Notes: a model not told the origin generated them from the letters alone. A DNA stretch of 44,767 nucleotides from Spirosoma fluviale (GCA_945883425.1 CAMCXM010000011.1:1-44767); one strand, 5' to 3'. Numbered from the stretch's first letter, positions 17,501-25,098 are shown. Program-made: numbers and translations.

Positions 17501-18887
17501 AGGTATGCGAAACCGAACCACCAAGTGTTACTGTATCGGAACCATCACCAAAATACCAGTGATAAAATAAAATTACGTTTGTTGATGTACTGTTGAAAGT
17601 GAAAGTGGGCTGGCAAAAATTCTGAGAAACCACTTGAAAGGAAGCTACTGGTGGAAGGGTGTTTTCTTTCATATACACCGTGTAATCTTCAGTCTGACCT
17701 TTATCCAGATTGGAACAAGGATCCACTATTCCTCCCGTGAATTCACTCACAACGCGAAGACGCAACGCCTTGTTCTTTTTAACACTGGTATCATTGGATA
17801 TCACGATGTTACCGATTGGATTTTTTGAATCAAGTGATTCGAAAACCAATTCTGACACCTCAAATGATCCATTGTTATTGTAGTCAATCCAAATTCTGGT
17901 ATCCTGATTCTGGTTGGGGTTGGTACCAATCTGAACCGGATAACTTCGGCCTTGAAGCAAAGTAGTCCTTTGTGTGCAGGTGAAATTCTGGTAGGAACCC
18001 AGAGTTGAAGAGTTATCAATGGAATTCAGGACGAAGCGGCTGATTCCATAACCGCAACATTGATTAATGGTAACAGGTGCACAACTTGCAGCTACCGGCA
18101 CGGTATCATTAAAACGCACATAATTTTGTCTGATCAATGAATCAACTCCATTTGCACTGGCGACTTTCAACTTAATCGTAAACAAACCAGGAGTTAAATA
18201 TTGATGGACTGGGTTCTGAGAAGTAGAAACTTCCCCATCTCCAAAAGACCAGTTCCAGGAAGTTGGATTGTTAACAGACTGATCGGTAAAAGTCACCAAT
18301 CCGCTGCATGTAAGTGTATCAGAGACATTGAACTGAGCCACCGGAGGATTCACATTCTGTTGCAGAATAATCGCATAATCTTCGACCTGAGAATATTCAG
18401 GAGTAGAGCAAGCACCGGGCAGGTTCGCCGAATTGATAAGATCAGAAGTTATCCGCAACTTTAGCTGTTGACCGGTTGCTCCGGATGGTATCGTGATGGT
18501 TCCGGTATGGATCTTCGAATTGGTGGATAAAAAGAACTGCTCACCGGGAACACTGAACGTTTGATCATTATTGACATCAATGAACACCTTCAGATTTTCT
18601 GCAATGTTGTTGCCGGTTTTTACATAAATGGCAAAAGGGGACCCTGGTGAAACATTAATGGCACCCAAAGAACAATAATCCTTGTAGCCATCTGTTGCTC
18701 CGCCTGAATTGTTCACAAAGGTATCGCCGATTTTAACCTGATAAATACCTCCTCCAAATATTCCAGCGGAGGGATTTGTGGCATTTCCCGGAGTACATGT
18801 ATTAACGATGGGGCACTGAGCCTTTGATTGAAAGCTGCATGTAAACCCAAAACTTAGGGCAAGAAGCAGCAAATAAGTGTATTTCAC
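14553..18887 (-). CDS. Giant T9SS-secreted GEVED/PKD repeat protein, Por-type tail
   Basis: A 1444-residue exported protein starting at GTG (18885-18887); no ATG exists upstream in frame before a stop. The signal peptide ends near SFQSKAQ. Six GEVED modules (core xxWIDWNNDGxFxxxE ... LRMRVVSDF ... FGQxEDY) alternate with five PKD modules (WxFGDGxxSTxxNPxHxYxxxGxFTVxL), a period of about 225 residues. The last about 85 residues are a Por_Secre_tail/type A T9SS sorting domain (LVSLYPNPSNTGRF, then GWKILNIQGKEL and ASGVYQIQV). GEVED and PKD domains are common in secreted adhesins and hydrolases; no catalytic domain is seen here, so an adhesive or structural role is inferred. It is first in the operon with the 2376-residue protein. 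Confidence 0.9.
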   Translation of the reverse strand: MKYTYLLLLALSFGFTCSFQSKAQCPIVNTCTPGNATNPSAGIFGGGIYQVKIGDTFVNNSGGATDGYKDYCSLGAINVSPGSPFAIYVKTGNNIAENLKVFIDVNNDQTFSVPGEQFFLSTNSKIHTGTITIPSGATGQQLKLRITSDLINSANLPGACSTPEYSQVEDYAIILQQNVNPPVAQFNVSDTLTCSGLVTFTDQSVNNPTSWNWSFGDGEVSTSQNPVHQYLTPGLFTIKLKVASANGVDSLIRQNYVRFNDTVPVAASCAPVTINQCCGYGISRFVLNSIDNSSTLGSYQNFTCTQRTTLLQGRSYPVQIGTNPNQNQDTRIWIDYNNNGSFEVSELVFESLDSKNPIGNIVISNDTSVKKNKALRLRVVSEFTGGIVDPCSNLDKGQTEDYTVYMKENTLPPVASFQVVSQNFCQPTFTFNSTSTNVILFYHWYFGDGSDTVTLGGSVSHTYGQTGVFNVSLVAVGPFGQDSVFAGNAVTYYGAPINSCNITTQAGGPQFGTGIAEVSFGSIFNRTGDATEGYRNFTCTKQTTVLVGQKVPLTVRNSGTQVEKVRVWIDWNKNGTFETSEIVIDSQSDTVHTALVTVPSSASVNGTLRMRVASNFQNAGQLNSCGTIQLGQAEDYGVIAIANTVKPTTIFSVDKSVSCTGIVQFSDSSQNLPTSWLWKFGDGQTSTEANPQHTYSSIGLFTVTLIVTNEFGTDSLVKPNFVNVNNTTGMVAAACIPPANLTCCQYGIEKVIFAGINQTSSGAAEGYKDFTCGTIGSAQVGSTQNITIVNSGTNTENAGVWIDWNNDGSFADAELVFSSTGATSHGGTINIPGNAPAGVGLRMRVVSDFSNIPLPGPCNALQFGQIEDYQIILQGNNQPPVSLFTANEVLTCSGVVSFTDTSFNAPTTWKWFFGDGDSASVRNPTHNYTSTGVYTVKLIVSNANGSDTLEKISYITILDGKNLKPANCTPLTVNTVNNQGAGIQSVVFNTINRQSAIAPAENYVDASCVNRTSVVMGSTYSLTVQTNSNFPESCRAWIDWNNNGQFEDPAERVLNGQNSQSHTANIVVPVTAVVDTALRMRILSDFGGGGPGANILPCSNPNFGQCEDYAVLVQQNTTPPIAQISTINTNSCNGFVQFTDSSAFLPLSWFWSFGDGQTSTIKNPLHQYSSTGSYTVKLKVQNNFGVDSVEIPNYVTVSGLTGPKPANCVNTVAAPGQTNGITRVRFGDLDVTSGLAFEEGGYLDKTCSDSALIVVTSTNQTNQLIVNTSAGNTRENCRVYIDFNNDGILAANESIMNSQNNNVHNANILLTQARCVGVPVRMRVITDIRFNAITSACYNSQQGQVEDYRVRLVWAVGNQKLISSDLVSLYPNPSNTGRFTLDGQGQMITGWKILNIQGKELVSHSETGVTGPISLDFSALASGVYQIQVMTNNGLINKKVVIQK

Positions 18888-19317
18888 TTGAATGTAAAGT
18901 TGAACCGATATTGCGAGGCAAGTAACAAAAAAGAAATATCAGGCTATCCAAATCTTCTGACCCTTGAGGGGGAAAATTTGCTAACCCGACATTTCTCTTG
19001 GTAGACAATTGGTTTTGATGAAAGGTTTAAATGAAGGACAAAAAAACTTTAATTTTATTTTCAACAGCGAATTCCCGAATTTCAAAAACCTTCTTAAAAA
19101 GGTCCTGATCGAACAAATTGTTGATGAATTCTTCGTCAATGATATCTCCGAAAGGACAGAAGAATGTTGGTCCCGGAACCGAATCCAAACTGAAATTTTC
19201 GTATTTCTGCCCCAGGCTATTTAGATCCAAAACTGCAATTTCATATTGCTCTGAAGATTAACCAACATGCCTTTTTTTATTCAGGTTCACACTGGATTCG
19301 CTTATTTTGGCACTGCG
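18888..19317. other. 430-bp divergent intergenic region
   Basis: This lies between the divergent giant-protein operon and the SprT-like gene and should hold both promoters. On the minus strand a TTACTTGCC sequence at about 18911-18919 resembles a degenerate -7 element for the giant operon. On the plus strand TTATTTTG at about 19301-19308 lies just before the preferred SprT start. The middle carries an open minus-strand frame described separately. Confidence 0.4.
19027..19230 (-). CDS. Possible small protein or gene remnant, TTG start
   Basis: A 67-codon minus-strand frame starts at TTG, and the frame stays open a further 10 codons upstream to a TAA with no ATG. Its reading is protein-like (…GPTFFCPFGDIIDEEF…, then a Phe/Lys/Glu-rich amphipathic end), unlike a random shadow. 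I recognise no family. It could be a small gene with a TTG start or the 3' remnant of a decayed gene. The plus strand of the same DNA is also open for 71 codons, so coding direction is uncertain. Confidence 0.25.
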   Translation of the reverse strand: MDLNSLGQKYENFSLDSVPGPTFFCPFGDIIDEEFINNLFDQDLFKKVFEIREFAVENKIKVFLSFI

Positions 19318-20115
19318 ATGATAAAAGAAGAGGAAATCCTAAGGAAGTATTTGCCGGAAAAAAGCGTTGCCTATTGTCTGGATTTCTGGAAAACGCATAA
19401 AATTCAGCTGCTTATTTCTAAGCCCAGACAATCGGTTTATGGCAACTATATCTACAGGAACGGAATCCATCACATTTCTGTAAATGGCAATCTGAATCCT
19501 CAGGCATTTCTCATGACCTACCTCCATGAAGTAGCCCATCTTCTGGTCCGGGTACGGTATCCCAAAACAACCAAACCCCATGGACCAGAATGGAAAAAGG
19601 AGTTTCAGAAAGTGATGACGCCCGTGATGACAGAAGAAATTTTTGAGCCTCATATTCTTCTGGCGCTTAAGGAACATATGCAAAAACCAGGTGCCTCATC
19701 CTGTTCGGATCCGTTTCTGCATACGGTCCTGATGGCATCAGGAAAAGAGGATGAACCTTCTGGAATACCGGTTGGAAATCTGGAACAAGGCCAGATGTTT
19801 CTTTTCAGAAACCATCAATATGAGGTGCTGTTCCAAATGCGTACACGTATTTCCTGCCGCAAGATTTCAACCGGGCAGATGTACCGTTTTCAGCCAACTG
19901 CAAACGTGGAACTTCTTCAAAATCATGGATTAACAACTCCATCAAATACCCGAAAACTGGAAAATATCCCGACGGGTGAACGATTTATTTTCCAGTCGAA
20001 AAAGTTTCAGATCGTTGAGAAAAAACGAACCCGGACTTTATGCCTTGACATCAAAACCGGAAATCATTATCTGATTCATTCCGAAGTGATGGTGGAAGTT
20101 ACGAGTTTACAGTAG
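19318..20115 (+). CDS. SprT-like zinc metalloprotease with duplicated C-terminal module
   Basis: I place the start at the ATG at 19318 (MIKEEEILRKYLPEKS), the usual beginning of Bacteroidota SprT-like proteins, rather than an ATG 51 bp upstream whose product adds an atypical N-terminus. The zinc site is YLHEVAHLLV (HExxH, about 70-74), with HGPEWKK at 88-94 as the downstream His region. ASSCSDP (about 126-132) is the normal family linker. The C-terminus carries two copies of a roughly 50-residue module (about 152-200 and 214-263): G-x-x-F-x-F ... RTRxxCxxIxTGxxY. Family members I recall carry one copy. SprT-like proteins act in DNA-protein-crosslink or related proteolysis in other systems; the role here is inferred. 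The 3' end overlaps the convergent YcxB-like gene by 9 bp. Confidence 0.85.
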   Translation: MIKEEEILRKYLPEKSVAYCLDFWKTHKIQLLISKPRQSVYGNYIYRNGIHHISVNGNLNPQAFLMTYLHEVAHLLVRVRYPKTTKPHGPEWKKEFQKVMTPVMTEEIFEPHILLALKEHMQKPGASSCSDPFLHTVLMASGKEDEPSGIPVGNLEQGQMFLFRNHQYEVLFQMRTRISCRKISTGQMYRFQPTANVELLQNHGLTTPSNTRKLENIPTGERFIFQSKKFQIVEKKRTRTLCLDIKTGNHYLIHSEVMVEVTSLQ

Positions 20116-20589
20116 ACCCTTTCGCTCGAAAAGCTTTTCAGCAAATTTCAGATCGTTCTCTGTCTGAAAAATATGAAACGGAATGTGAATGTACTGAACC
20201 AGAGAGAGCTTTAAGATGAAGGCATCTTTTGTTTTGAAAACCTTTTTAATGTTCTCCCAGGGCATCATCATCCCTTCTTTTTGTGACTTCAGTATTTTGA
20301 TTTGTTTCTGTTCAAATTCATAACTGAGCTTATCAAAAAGAACTTTACCCTGTGGTACATGACTAAGTCCGTAGAACTGAGCTCCCCAGAATACAATGTA
20401 CAAAATCGTTGATACAACAGCGGTTATTCCAAGACCCCAGATCCAACCTCCTCCAATCAGAATTCCTGCTGCGATAAGGACAACCGGAATGATAAACACC
20501 CACCACCAATCCTTGATGACATTTTCAAGACCGATTTTAACATAGGTATTTACGGGAACCTGGTATTTTTTTGTTTTACTGCTTAGCAT
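20107..20589 (-). CDS. YcxB-like membrane protein
   Basis: A 160-residue protein with two adjacent membrane segments (about residues 30-47 and 50-72, WWWVFIIPVVLIAAG and following) and a cytoplasmic C-terminal domain (about 85-160). That domain has the YcxB-like pattern: a DKLSYEFEQKQIKI strand, then MMPWENIKKVFKTKDAFIL and a final FAEKLFERKG helix. The function of the family is unknown. It begins 4 bp after the stop of the upstream lipoprotein gene, so the two form an operon. Its 3' end overlaps the SprT-like gene on the other strand. Confidence 0.75.
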   Translation of the reverse strand: MLSSKTKKYQVPVNTYVKIGLENVIKDWWWVFIIPVVLIAAGILIGGGWIWGLGITAVVSTILYIVFWGAQFYGLSHVPQGKVLFDKLSYEFEQKQIKILKSQKEGMMMPWENIKKVFKTKDAFILKLSLVQYIHIPFHIFQTENDLKFAEKLFERKGLL

Positions 20590-20593
20590 ATTT

Positions 20594-21622
20594 TTACTTA
20601 ACCAACTTAAAATCAGGAACCCTGACGTTTAATGTATCCAAAGAAGAGTTACTGACTTTAACTGGAAATGATCTCAGATTCCGGGAACAAACGATTCCAA
20701 GTCCATTGCTCACATTGGTATAAATGGGCAGGCTTTGGGTAATCACATTGTAATTACCATTTACGGTGCGGTAATTGTCGTATTCTTTGTTTCCTCCGTA
20801 CACGTCCATCCGTCCCGTTATAAATTTACGGCTTACAACATTTGCATTGCCACGGCTGGTCACTTCGTTTTGAACATAAGGCCAGAATTGGCCCCGGCTG
20901 AAAAAACCCTGAGCCTCCGATCCTTGAATCGGAGCAATACCCGGAGAGTTCATAAACCAGTCTTCAAGTGTGGTGTCGAGAATTCCTCCAATGTTCCGTA
21001 TAACCCTGATTTTCCATAAAATAGTAATCTGCGCTATTTCAACGTTGGGAGGTTGAGAAACCCGGATTTTAGAATCGGCCTTTGATCTAAAATTGAATGT
21101 GACCGGATCTGACGGAATATCACTGATGGGCTCCAGTATTCTGAAGTTACGAGCCGGAAGATTGGTGATCGCTTCTGAAATATTTCCGGTGGCCTTATTT
21201 GTAACCTTGAAGGTGTAATTAACCGAAGTGAAATTGGTCGTATCAAGCAATAGATTCGGTGTTTTGTAAACCAACTGGTCAGGTGAATAAAAAACACCAT
21301 CGGGCTTGCCCGTATAAATAGTATCCCTACAAAGCCAGCGACGGATTTCAACGCCTGCCTTCTTCTCGATCAATTCAACCAACAAAACAGATGGATCGTA
21401 CAAACTGGAATCCGGACTGTTCTTCGCAATATCCAGTGCACTTCGCCCGTCGCTCAGGAATCCCTTTGAAATCCTCACCGTCTGAAATGGCAGAGTCGGA
21501 TCCAGAATGGAGTACAAAACCTTTGTTTCCCGATAAGGTGCATTCACTTCAAGTTCGGTAGAACAGGAAAAACCTGCTACTAACAAACTGAATAATAAGG
21601 AAATAATCGATATCTGTCTCAA
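20594..21622 (-). CDS. Conserved Bacteroidota lipoprotein, TTG start
   Basis: The frame is open upstream to 21784 with an ATG at 21663, but a TACTTTTG -7 element lies at 21648-21655, so the transcript should begin near 21640 and the upstream ATG would not be transcribed. A TTG at 21620-21622 gives a clean lipoprotein signal: MRQISIISLL, a hydrophobic core, and Cys about residue 20 in GFSC. The mature protein (about 320 residues) resembles hypothetical Bacteroidota lipoproteins with a VNAPYRETKVLYSILD start and a QTVRISKGFL strand. No catalytic motif is seen. It is first in an operon with the YcxB-like gene and divergent from the DUF7033 gene, 55 bp apart. Confidence 0.75.
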   Translation of the reverse strand: MRQISIISLLFSLLVAGFSCSTELEVNAPYRETKVLYSILDPTLPFQTVRISKGFLSDGRSALDIAKNSPDSSLYDPSVLLVELIEKKAGVEIRRWLCRDTIYTGKPDGVFYSPDQLVYKTPNLLLDTTNFTSVNYTFKVTNKATGNISEAITNLPARNFRILEPISDIPSDPVTFNFRSKADSKIRVSQPPNVEIAQITILWKIRVIRNIGGILDTTLEDWFMNSPGIAPIQGSEAQGFFSRGQFWPYVQNEVTSRGNANVVSRKFITGRMDVYGGNKEYDNYRTVNGNYNVITQSLPIYTNVSNGLGIVCSRNLRSFPVKVSNSSLDTLNVRVPDFKLVK

Positions 21623-21647
21623 AGAGTGTGCTTTTTCGAACCGGACG

Positions 21648-21655
21648 CAAAAGTA
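21648..21655 (-). promoter_or_regulatory. -7 element that decides the lipoprotein start
   Basis: On the minus strand this reads TACTTTTG followed by CGTC, a match to TAnnTTTG. It lies inside the longest open frame, which argues for initiation at the TTG at 21620-21622, about 25 bp downstream. Confidence 0.55.
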
Positions 21656-21677
21656 TTTGTTTAACATTGCTTTCGCA

Positions 21678-22970
21678 ATGAATCGTTCGTGTATATTTTT
21701 CAAAAGCAAAACCATTGGCTCTCGTTTGCGATATGTGGTTTCAGAGCTTTTTGAACGGCGAATGGGCCTCGATGTAAATTTCATTTCGGGTGATATGGCG
21801 TTGCCAGATGATGGATTTACGATAGGTTATGGCGTGGAGGACGGTCATCTTTTTTTTCCGGCATCCGGAATTCTGGACGAATCAGGAGAATTCCAGTATT
21901 CATTCGTTCCATCAGAAAACTGTGATGAGTCAGTAATTATCCATTCCAATGGAGCCACGACAAAAGGTGACCTTCCGGGAATGGCTTTCTGGTTGCTGAG
22001 CCGCTATGAAGAGTACCAAAATCCATCAATAACAGATCAGCACGGCCGATTTCCTTCTTCCGCCAATACCTTGGTAAAACATGACCTCCATTCCATTCCA
22101 CTGATTGATAAATGGATTTCAGACCTGTCGCTGATTCTGTCTGATTCAGGAATTCAGGTACACTCATTGCCTCCAGAAAACACACTCAGCTTTGACCTGG
22201 ATAACCCGACCGCTTTCCTGCATAAAAATCCGGCTCGCCAGTTTCTGGCAGCGGGTAAGGATTTACTGCAACTTCATTTCGGAAAACTACTTGAAAGATT
22301 TATGGTTATGGCGGGTCTGAAAAAAGATCCGTTTGATAACATGACCCAACTCGGAGAAATCGTATCAGGTAAAAACATGGTACCTGATCTGTTTGTTTGG
22401 ATTGGCGACTATGGACCTCACGACAAAGGATTGCCCCACACATCGGAATATTTCAGGAAACTCATTTCGTCTCTTGCCAGACAGTTTTCAATCGGACTGC
22501 ATCCCTCCTATGCTTCCTTTGGAAATGAAAAACAGATGCAGATTGAGAAATCCCGGCTGGAAGAAATAACGGGGTTCAAAATCAAAAAAAACCGGTTTCA
22601 TTTTCTACGATTCCGCGTTCCGGAAAGCTATCGTATCCTTCTGAACCTGGGTTTTAATGAGGATCACAGCATGGGTTTTTCAGACAGGATGGGATTCAGG
22701 GCTGGAACAGGGCAGCCTTTTTACTGGTACGATCTCCAAAAGGAAGAAAAAACATCTCTCCTTATTTGTCCATTCAGCATGATGGACAGCACCGCTCATT
22801 TTCATATGAAGATTTCTTCCGGGGAATTCCTTGAAACATTGAGACATCAAATTCGGAATCAACCGTTTCAGGGATCAATTCATGCCATTTTCCACAACGA
22901 GCATCCGTCATGGAAAGGATGGGAAAACATGGTTTCCCGCTTTATTGACGCGACGAATAACCTTCCCTAA
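21678..22970 (+). CDS. Polysaccharide deacetylase-like protein, DUF7033 family
   Basis: I prefer the ATG at 21678 (MNRSCIFFKSKTIGSRLRYV) over a TTG at 21657. The N-terminal DUF7033-like domain (about 1-160) shows MGLDVNFISGD, the FxPASGILxE strand and MAFWLLSRYEEYQ. The deacetylase-like (NodB) region starts at NTLSFDLDNPTAF (about 178-190), has GLHPSYAS (about 274-281) and RLEEITGF, and continues with FLRFRVPESYRILL, MGFRAGTGQPFYWYDL and a CPFSMMD segment. Members of this family are annotated as polysaccharide deacetylases, but the usual first acidic motif TYDID is replaced by FDLDNP, so activity is uncertain. The gene is convergent with the anti-sigma-like gene, overlapping it by 4 bp. Confidence 0.8.
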   Translation: MNRSCIFFKSKTIGSRLRYVVSELFERRMGLDVNFISGDMALPDDGFTIGYGVEDGHLFFPASGILDESGEFQYSFVPSENCDESVIIHSNGATTKGDLPGMAFWLLSRYEEYQNPSITDQHGRFPSSANTLVKHDLHSIPLIDKWISDLSLILSDSGIQVHSLPPENTLSFDLDNPTAFLHKNPARQFLAAGKDLLQLHFGKLLERFMVMAGLKKDPFDNMTQLGEIVSGKNMVPDLFVWIGDYGPHDKGLPHTSEYFRKLISSLARQFSIGLHPSYASFGNEKQMQIEKSRLEEITGFKIKKNRFHFLRFRVPESYRILLNLGFNEDHSMGFSDRMGFRAGTGQPFYWYDLQKEEKTSLLICPFSMMDSTAHFHMKISSGEFLETLRHQIRNQPFQGSIHAIFHNEHPSWKGWENMVSRFIDATNNLP

Positions 22971-24556
22971 AACGAATAGAAGCAGCCAAAACCAACCAGT
23001 CTTGGAGACACCGAAACGCCTTTTGTGCCAGCAAAAATCCCGGATGGAAAGGACGACAAATAGGCTTCAATGAGAATATTCTTCCTGATTTCATGCTGAT
23101 AACCCAATCGGTAACCCATTGAAAGGGAACTGGAAACAGGAATGAAAGGCGACGATCCAGGGACATCTGTTGAATGTTTTTCTGAGATGCGTGTCCACAA
23201 TGTAACAGAAGCAAATGGTCCTGAATTCCGGGCAGGAAAAAACAGAGGCTTCAGACCTAATTCCGCATTGGCATAAAGAGCCTGCTGACTTCTGGTTTCC
23301 GACTTTTCGGTCCAGTGTGGTGTCATGGCATAATTCAGACTGTCATGAGCAACCATACTGTATGTTTCCGGAGATTTGCTTTTCGTTGAATACCGGATGT
23401 TTTGATTGATCATTCCAACCTGCAACCCTGTAAAAGCCTTTAGCCATGAAGAGAGTTGGTAGTGCATTCCACCGGATAACTGCATAAAATACGTTTGGAT
23501 GGAATTGGCATTTGTGATCTTCATTTGTTCTTCCGCCATCGATTGCCGGAGTTCAATGGTATTCTGGCCTATTCCCGTTTGGATTCCGGCATAGAATTGA
23601 ATTTTACGGGCAACATGAGGTTTTTCCATTGTCAGAAACGGAACTGGAGTAAGTTCCCGAATTGAAAGGACCGGCGTCGTTTCAAGAACCTTAACAGGTG
23701 GAAAGGCGGCATTTTTTATTTCGAGGTACGGAACATCAGTGGCCTGAGCGTATCCTTGATTGGCTGCGACTTTTGAATCTCCAGAATTTCCTTCTTCGTG
23801 CGTTTCACGAGTGCCTGATGTAATCGATTTAGCCCGAGAATTAGCCACTGCAACATGGTCCGATGCGATATTATTCTGTCCAAAACCCTGATTTTTTTCA
23901 AAACCTCTTGCCGCGTATTCCGGTCCATTTGACAGCCTGCTGTTTCGGGCAGATTTCCTTTTTGTACGTGCATTCGAAAAAACGATCAACGGACCTTTCA
24001 CATTACTGGGATTGGGCTGAACATCTGACTGAGAATTATCACCAGAATGTCGGGTTTCTTCAGATGAAGAAATGGCAACAGCTCCAATTACAGATTGATC
24101 TTTATTTCCTCTCTGATTTTTTCCAAATTCTCTATCCTTATTTGTTCGGGAAGTGGGCAATACCTCACCAGACGACGAAGTCACTTCACTTTCCTGAATA
24201 GAATTTGGTCCGGAATTCTGGTCATTAGGGATGTTCGCTATGTTTGGATCCGCCTGGACATCGTTTCCCTGCAATTTATCTTTATCGATGTTGCTTTTTG
24301 CTTCAGCTGGTGAAACTGAATGAACCGAGCTCACAATTTTCTCTTCTGATTTTGAAGAAGAGTTGAGTTTATCTACGGCCAAATACGACAGTGCACCGAC
24401 CAGAATGGCGGATGGAAATAACCACCAGAACAGTGGCCTCCGTTTCTTGTCCTTTCTTAGATTCTTTTCAATTTCTCCCCACCCGTTTGGAATCGGTTCG
24501 CCTGACCAATCGTCAAATTTATCGGAGAGAAACCCTTGTTCATTCATTTCTTTCAT
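22967..24556 (-). CDS. Anti-sigma-like membrane protein with C-terminal beta-barrel
   Basis: A 529-residue protein with three parts: a cytoplasmic N-terminus (about 1-38, NGWGEIEKNLRKDKKRR); one membrane segment (about 42-60, LFWWLFPSAILVGALSYLAV); a long Ser/Asn/Gly-rich linker (about 65-310); and a beta-rich region ending in Phe (about 318-529, KIQFYAGIQTGIGQNTIEL to FGCFYSF) that looks like an outer-membrane beta-barrel. The ATG overlaps the sigma-factor stop (ATGA, 24553-24556), so translation is coupled. In Bacteroidota such proteins commonly follow an ECF sigma factor and are thought to sequester it. That role is inferred; the barrel-like end could sense or anchor to the outer membrane. 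Confidence 0.7.
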   Translation of the reverse strand: MKEMNEQGFLSDKFDDWSGEPIPNGWGEIEKNLRKDKKRRPLFWWLFPSAILVGALSYLAVDKLNSSSKSEEKIVSSVHSVSPAEAKSNIDKDKLQGNDVQADPNIANIPNDQNSGPNSIQESEVTSSSGEVLPTSRTNKDREFGKNQRGNKDQSVIGAVAISSSEETRHSGDNSQSDVQPNPSNVKGPLIVFSNARTKRKSARNSRLSNGPEYAARGFEKNQGFGQNNIASDHVAVANSRAKSITSGTRETHEEGNSGDSKVAANQGYAQATDVPYLEIKNAAFPPVKVLETTPVLSIRELTPVPFLTMEKPHVARKIQFYAGIQTGIGQNTIELRQSMAEEQMKITNANSIQTYFMQLSGGMHYQLSSWLKAFTGLQVGMINQNIRYSTKSKSPETYSMVAHDSLNYAMTPHWTEKSETRSQQALYANAELGLKPLFFPARNSGPFASVTLWTRISEKHSTDVPGSSPFIPVSSSLSMGYRLGYQHEIRKNILIEAYLSSFPSGIFAGTKGVSVSPRLVGFGCFYSF

Positions 24557-25098
24557 AGCAAAGAATGGCTTAATTGGTCCTTTAATAGTTGCCTTGCCCG
24601 CGAGTATTGAGACTTAGAAGTTCCCTCACTAATTCCCAGAATCTCTGCGATTTCAGCATGTCCATAGCCTTCAATGGCAAACAGATTAAAAACAATCCGG
24701 GAGCCTTCAGGAAGGGTTGATAGTAGTTTCATTATTTCTGCGGTTTGCAATTGAGAAATGGCATCTGCAAATCCATCCGACACGTTCAGGTATGTATGAT
24801 CATCCCCTTCCGTAAAATCCAATAGTTTTCTTTTTCGGCTATGGTATTGATTGATGGACTCCCGAATAAAAATCCGTTTGATCCAACCCTGAAAATTACC
24901 GCCATTGTAAGAGTGAAGGGACTTGAACACTTTAATAAACCCCATTTGCATCACGTCTTCAGCCTCCATTCTATCTGCAGCATATCGAAGACAAATACCA
25001 AGCATAGCCTTTGCGAAGTGTTCATACAACGCACGTTGCTGTCTTGGGTCATTTTTCAGACAGCCTTCCAGAATATGTTGCAAACCTTCGGCCTTCAT
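24553..25098 (-). CDS. ECF RNA polymerase sigma factor
   Basis: A sigma-70 family factor of about 181 residues. I prefer the ATG at 25098; a TTG at 25146 gives a longer frame with an atypical N-terminus. Region 2 (about 20-85: EHFAKAMLGICLRYAADRMEAEDVMQMGFIKVFKSL, and GNFQGWIKRIFIREXXNQ-type) recognises the -10 element; region 4 (about 120-180) has LLSTLPEGSRIVFNLFAIEGYGHAEIAEILGISEGTSKSQYSRARQLL in helix-turn-helix form. It overlaps the membrane anti-sigma-like gene. The regulon is unknown. Confidence 0.88.
   Translation of the reverse strand: MKAEGLQHILEGCLKNDPRQQRALYEHFAKAMLGICLRYAADRMEAEDVMQMGFIKVFKSLHSYNGGNFQGWIKRIFIRESINQYHSRKRKLLDFTEGDDHTYLNVSDGFADAISQLQTAEIMKLLSTLPEGSRIVFNLFAIEGYGHAEIAEILGISEGTSKSQYSRARQLLKDQLSHSLL

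Noticed and set aside
14553-18887. Regular spaced repeats as a possible CRISPR or DNA repeat array
   Set aside because: The repeats are of protein modules with a period of about 675 bp and have diverged at DNA level; there are no short identical repeats with unique spacers.
18802-19008. 68-codon minus-strand open frame overlapping the giant gene start
   Set aside because: It overlaps the coding start of the 1444-residue protein in another frame and crosses its promoter region.
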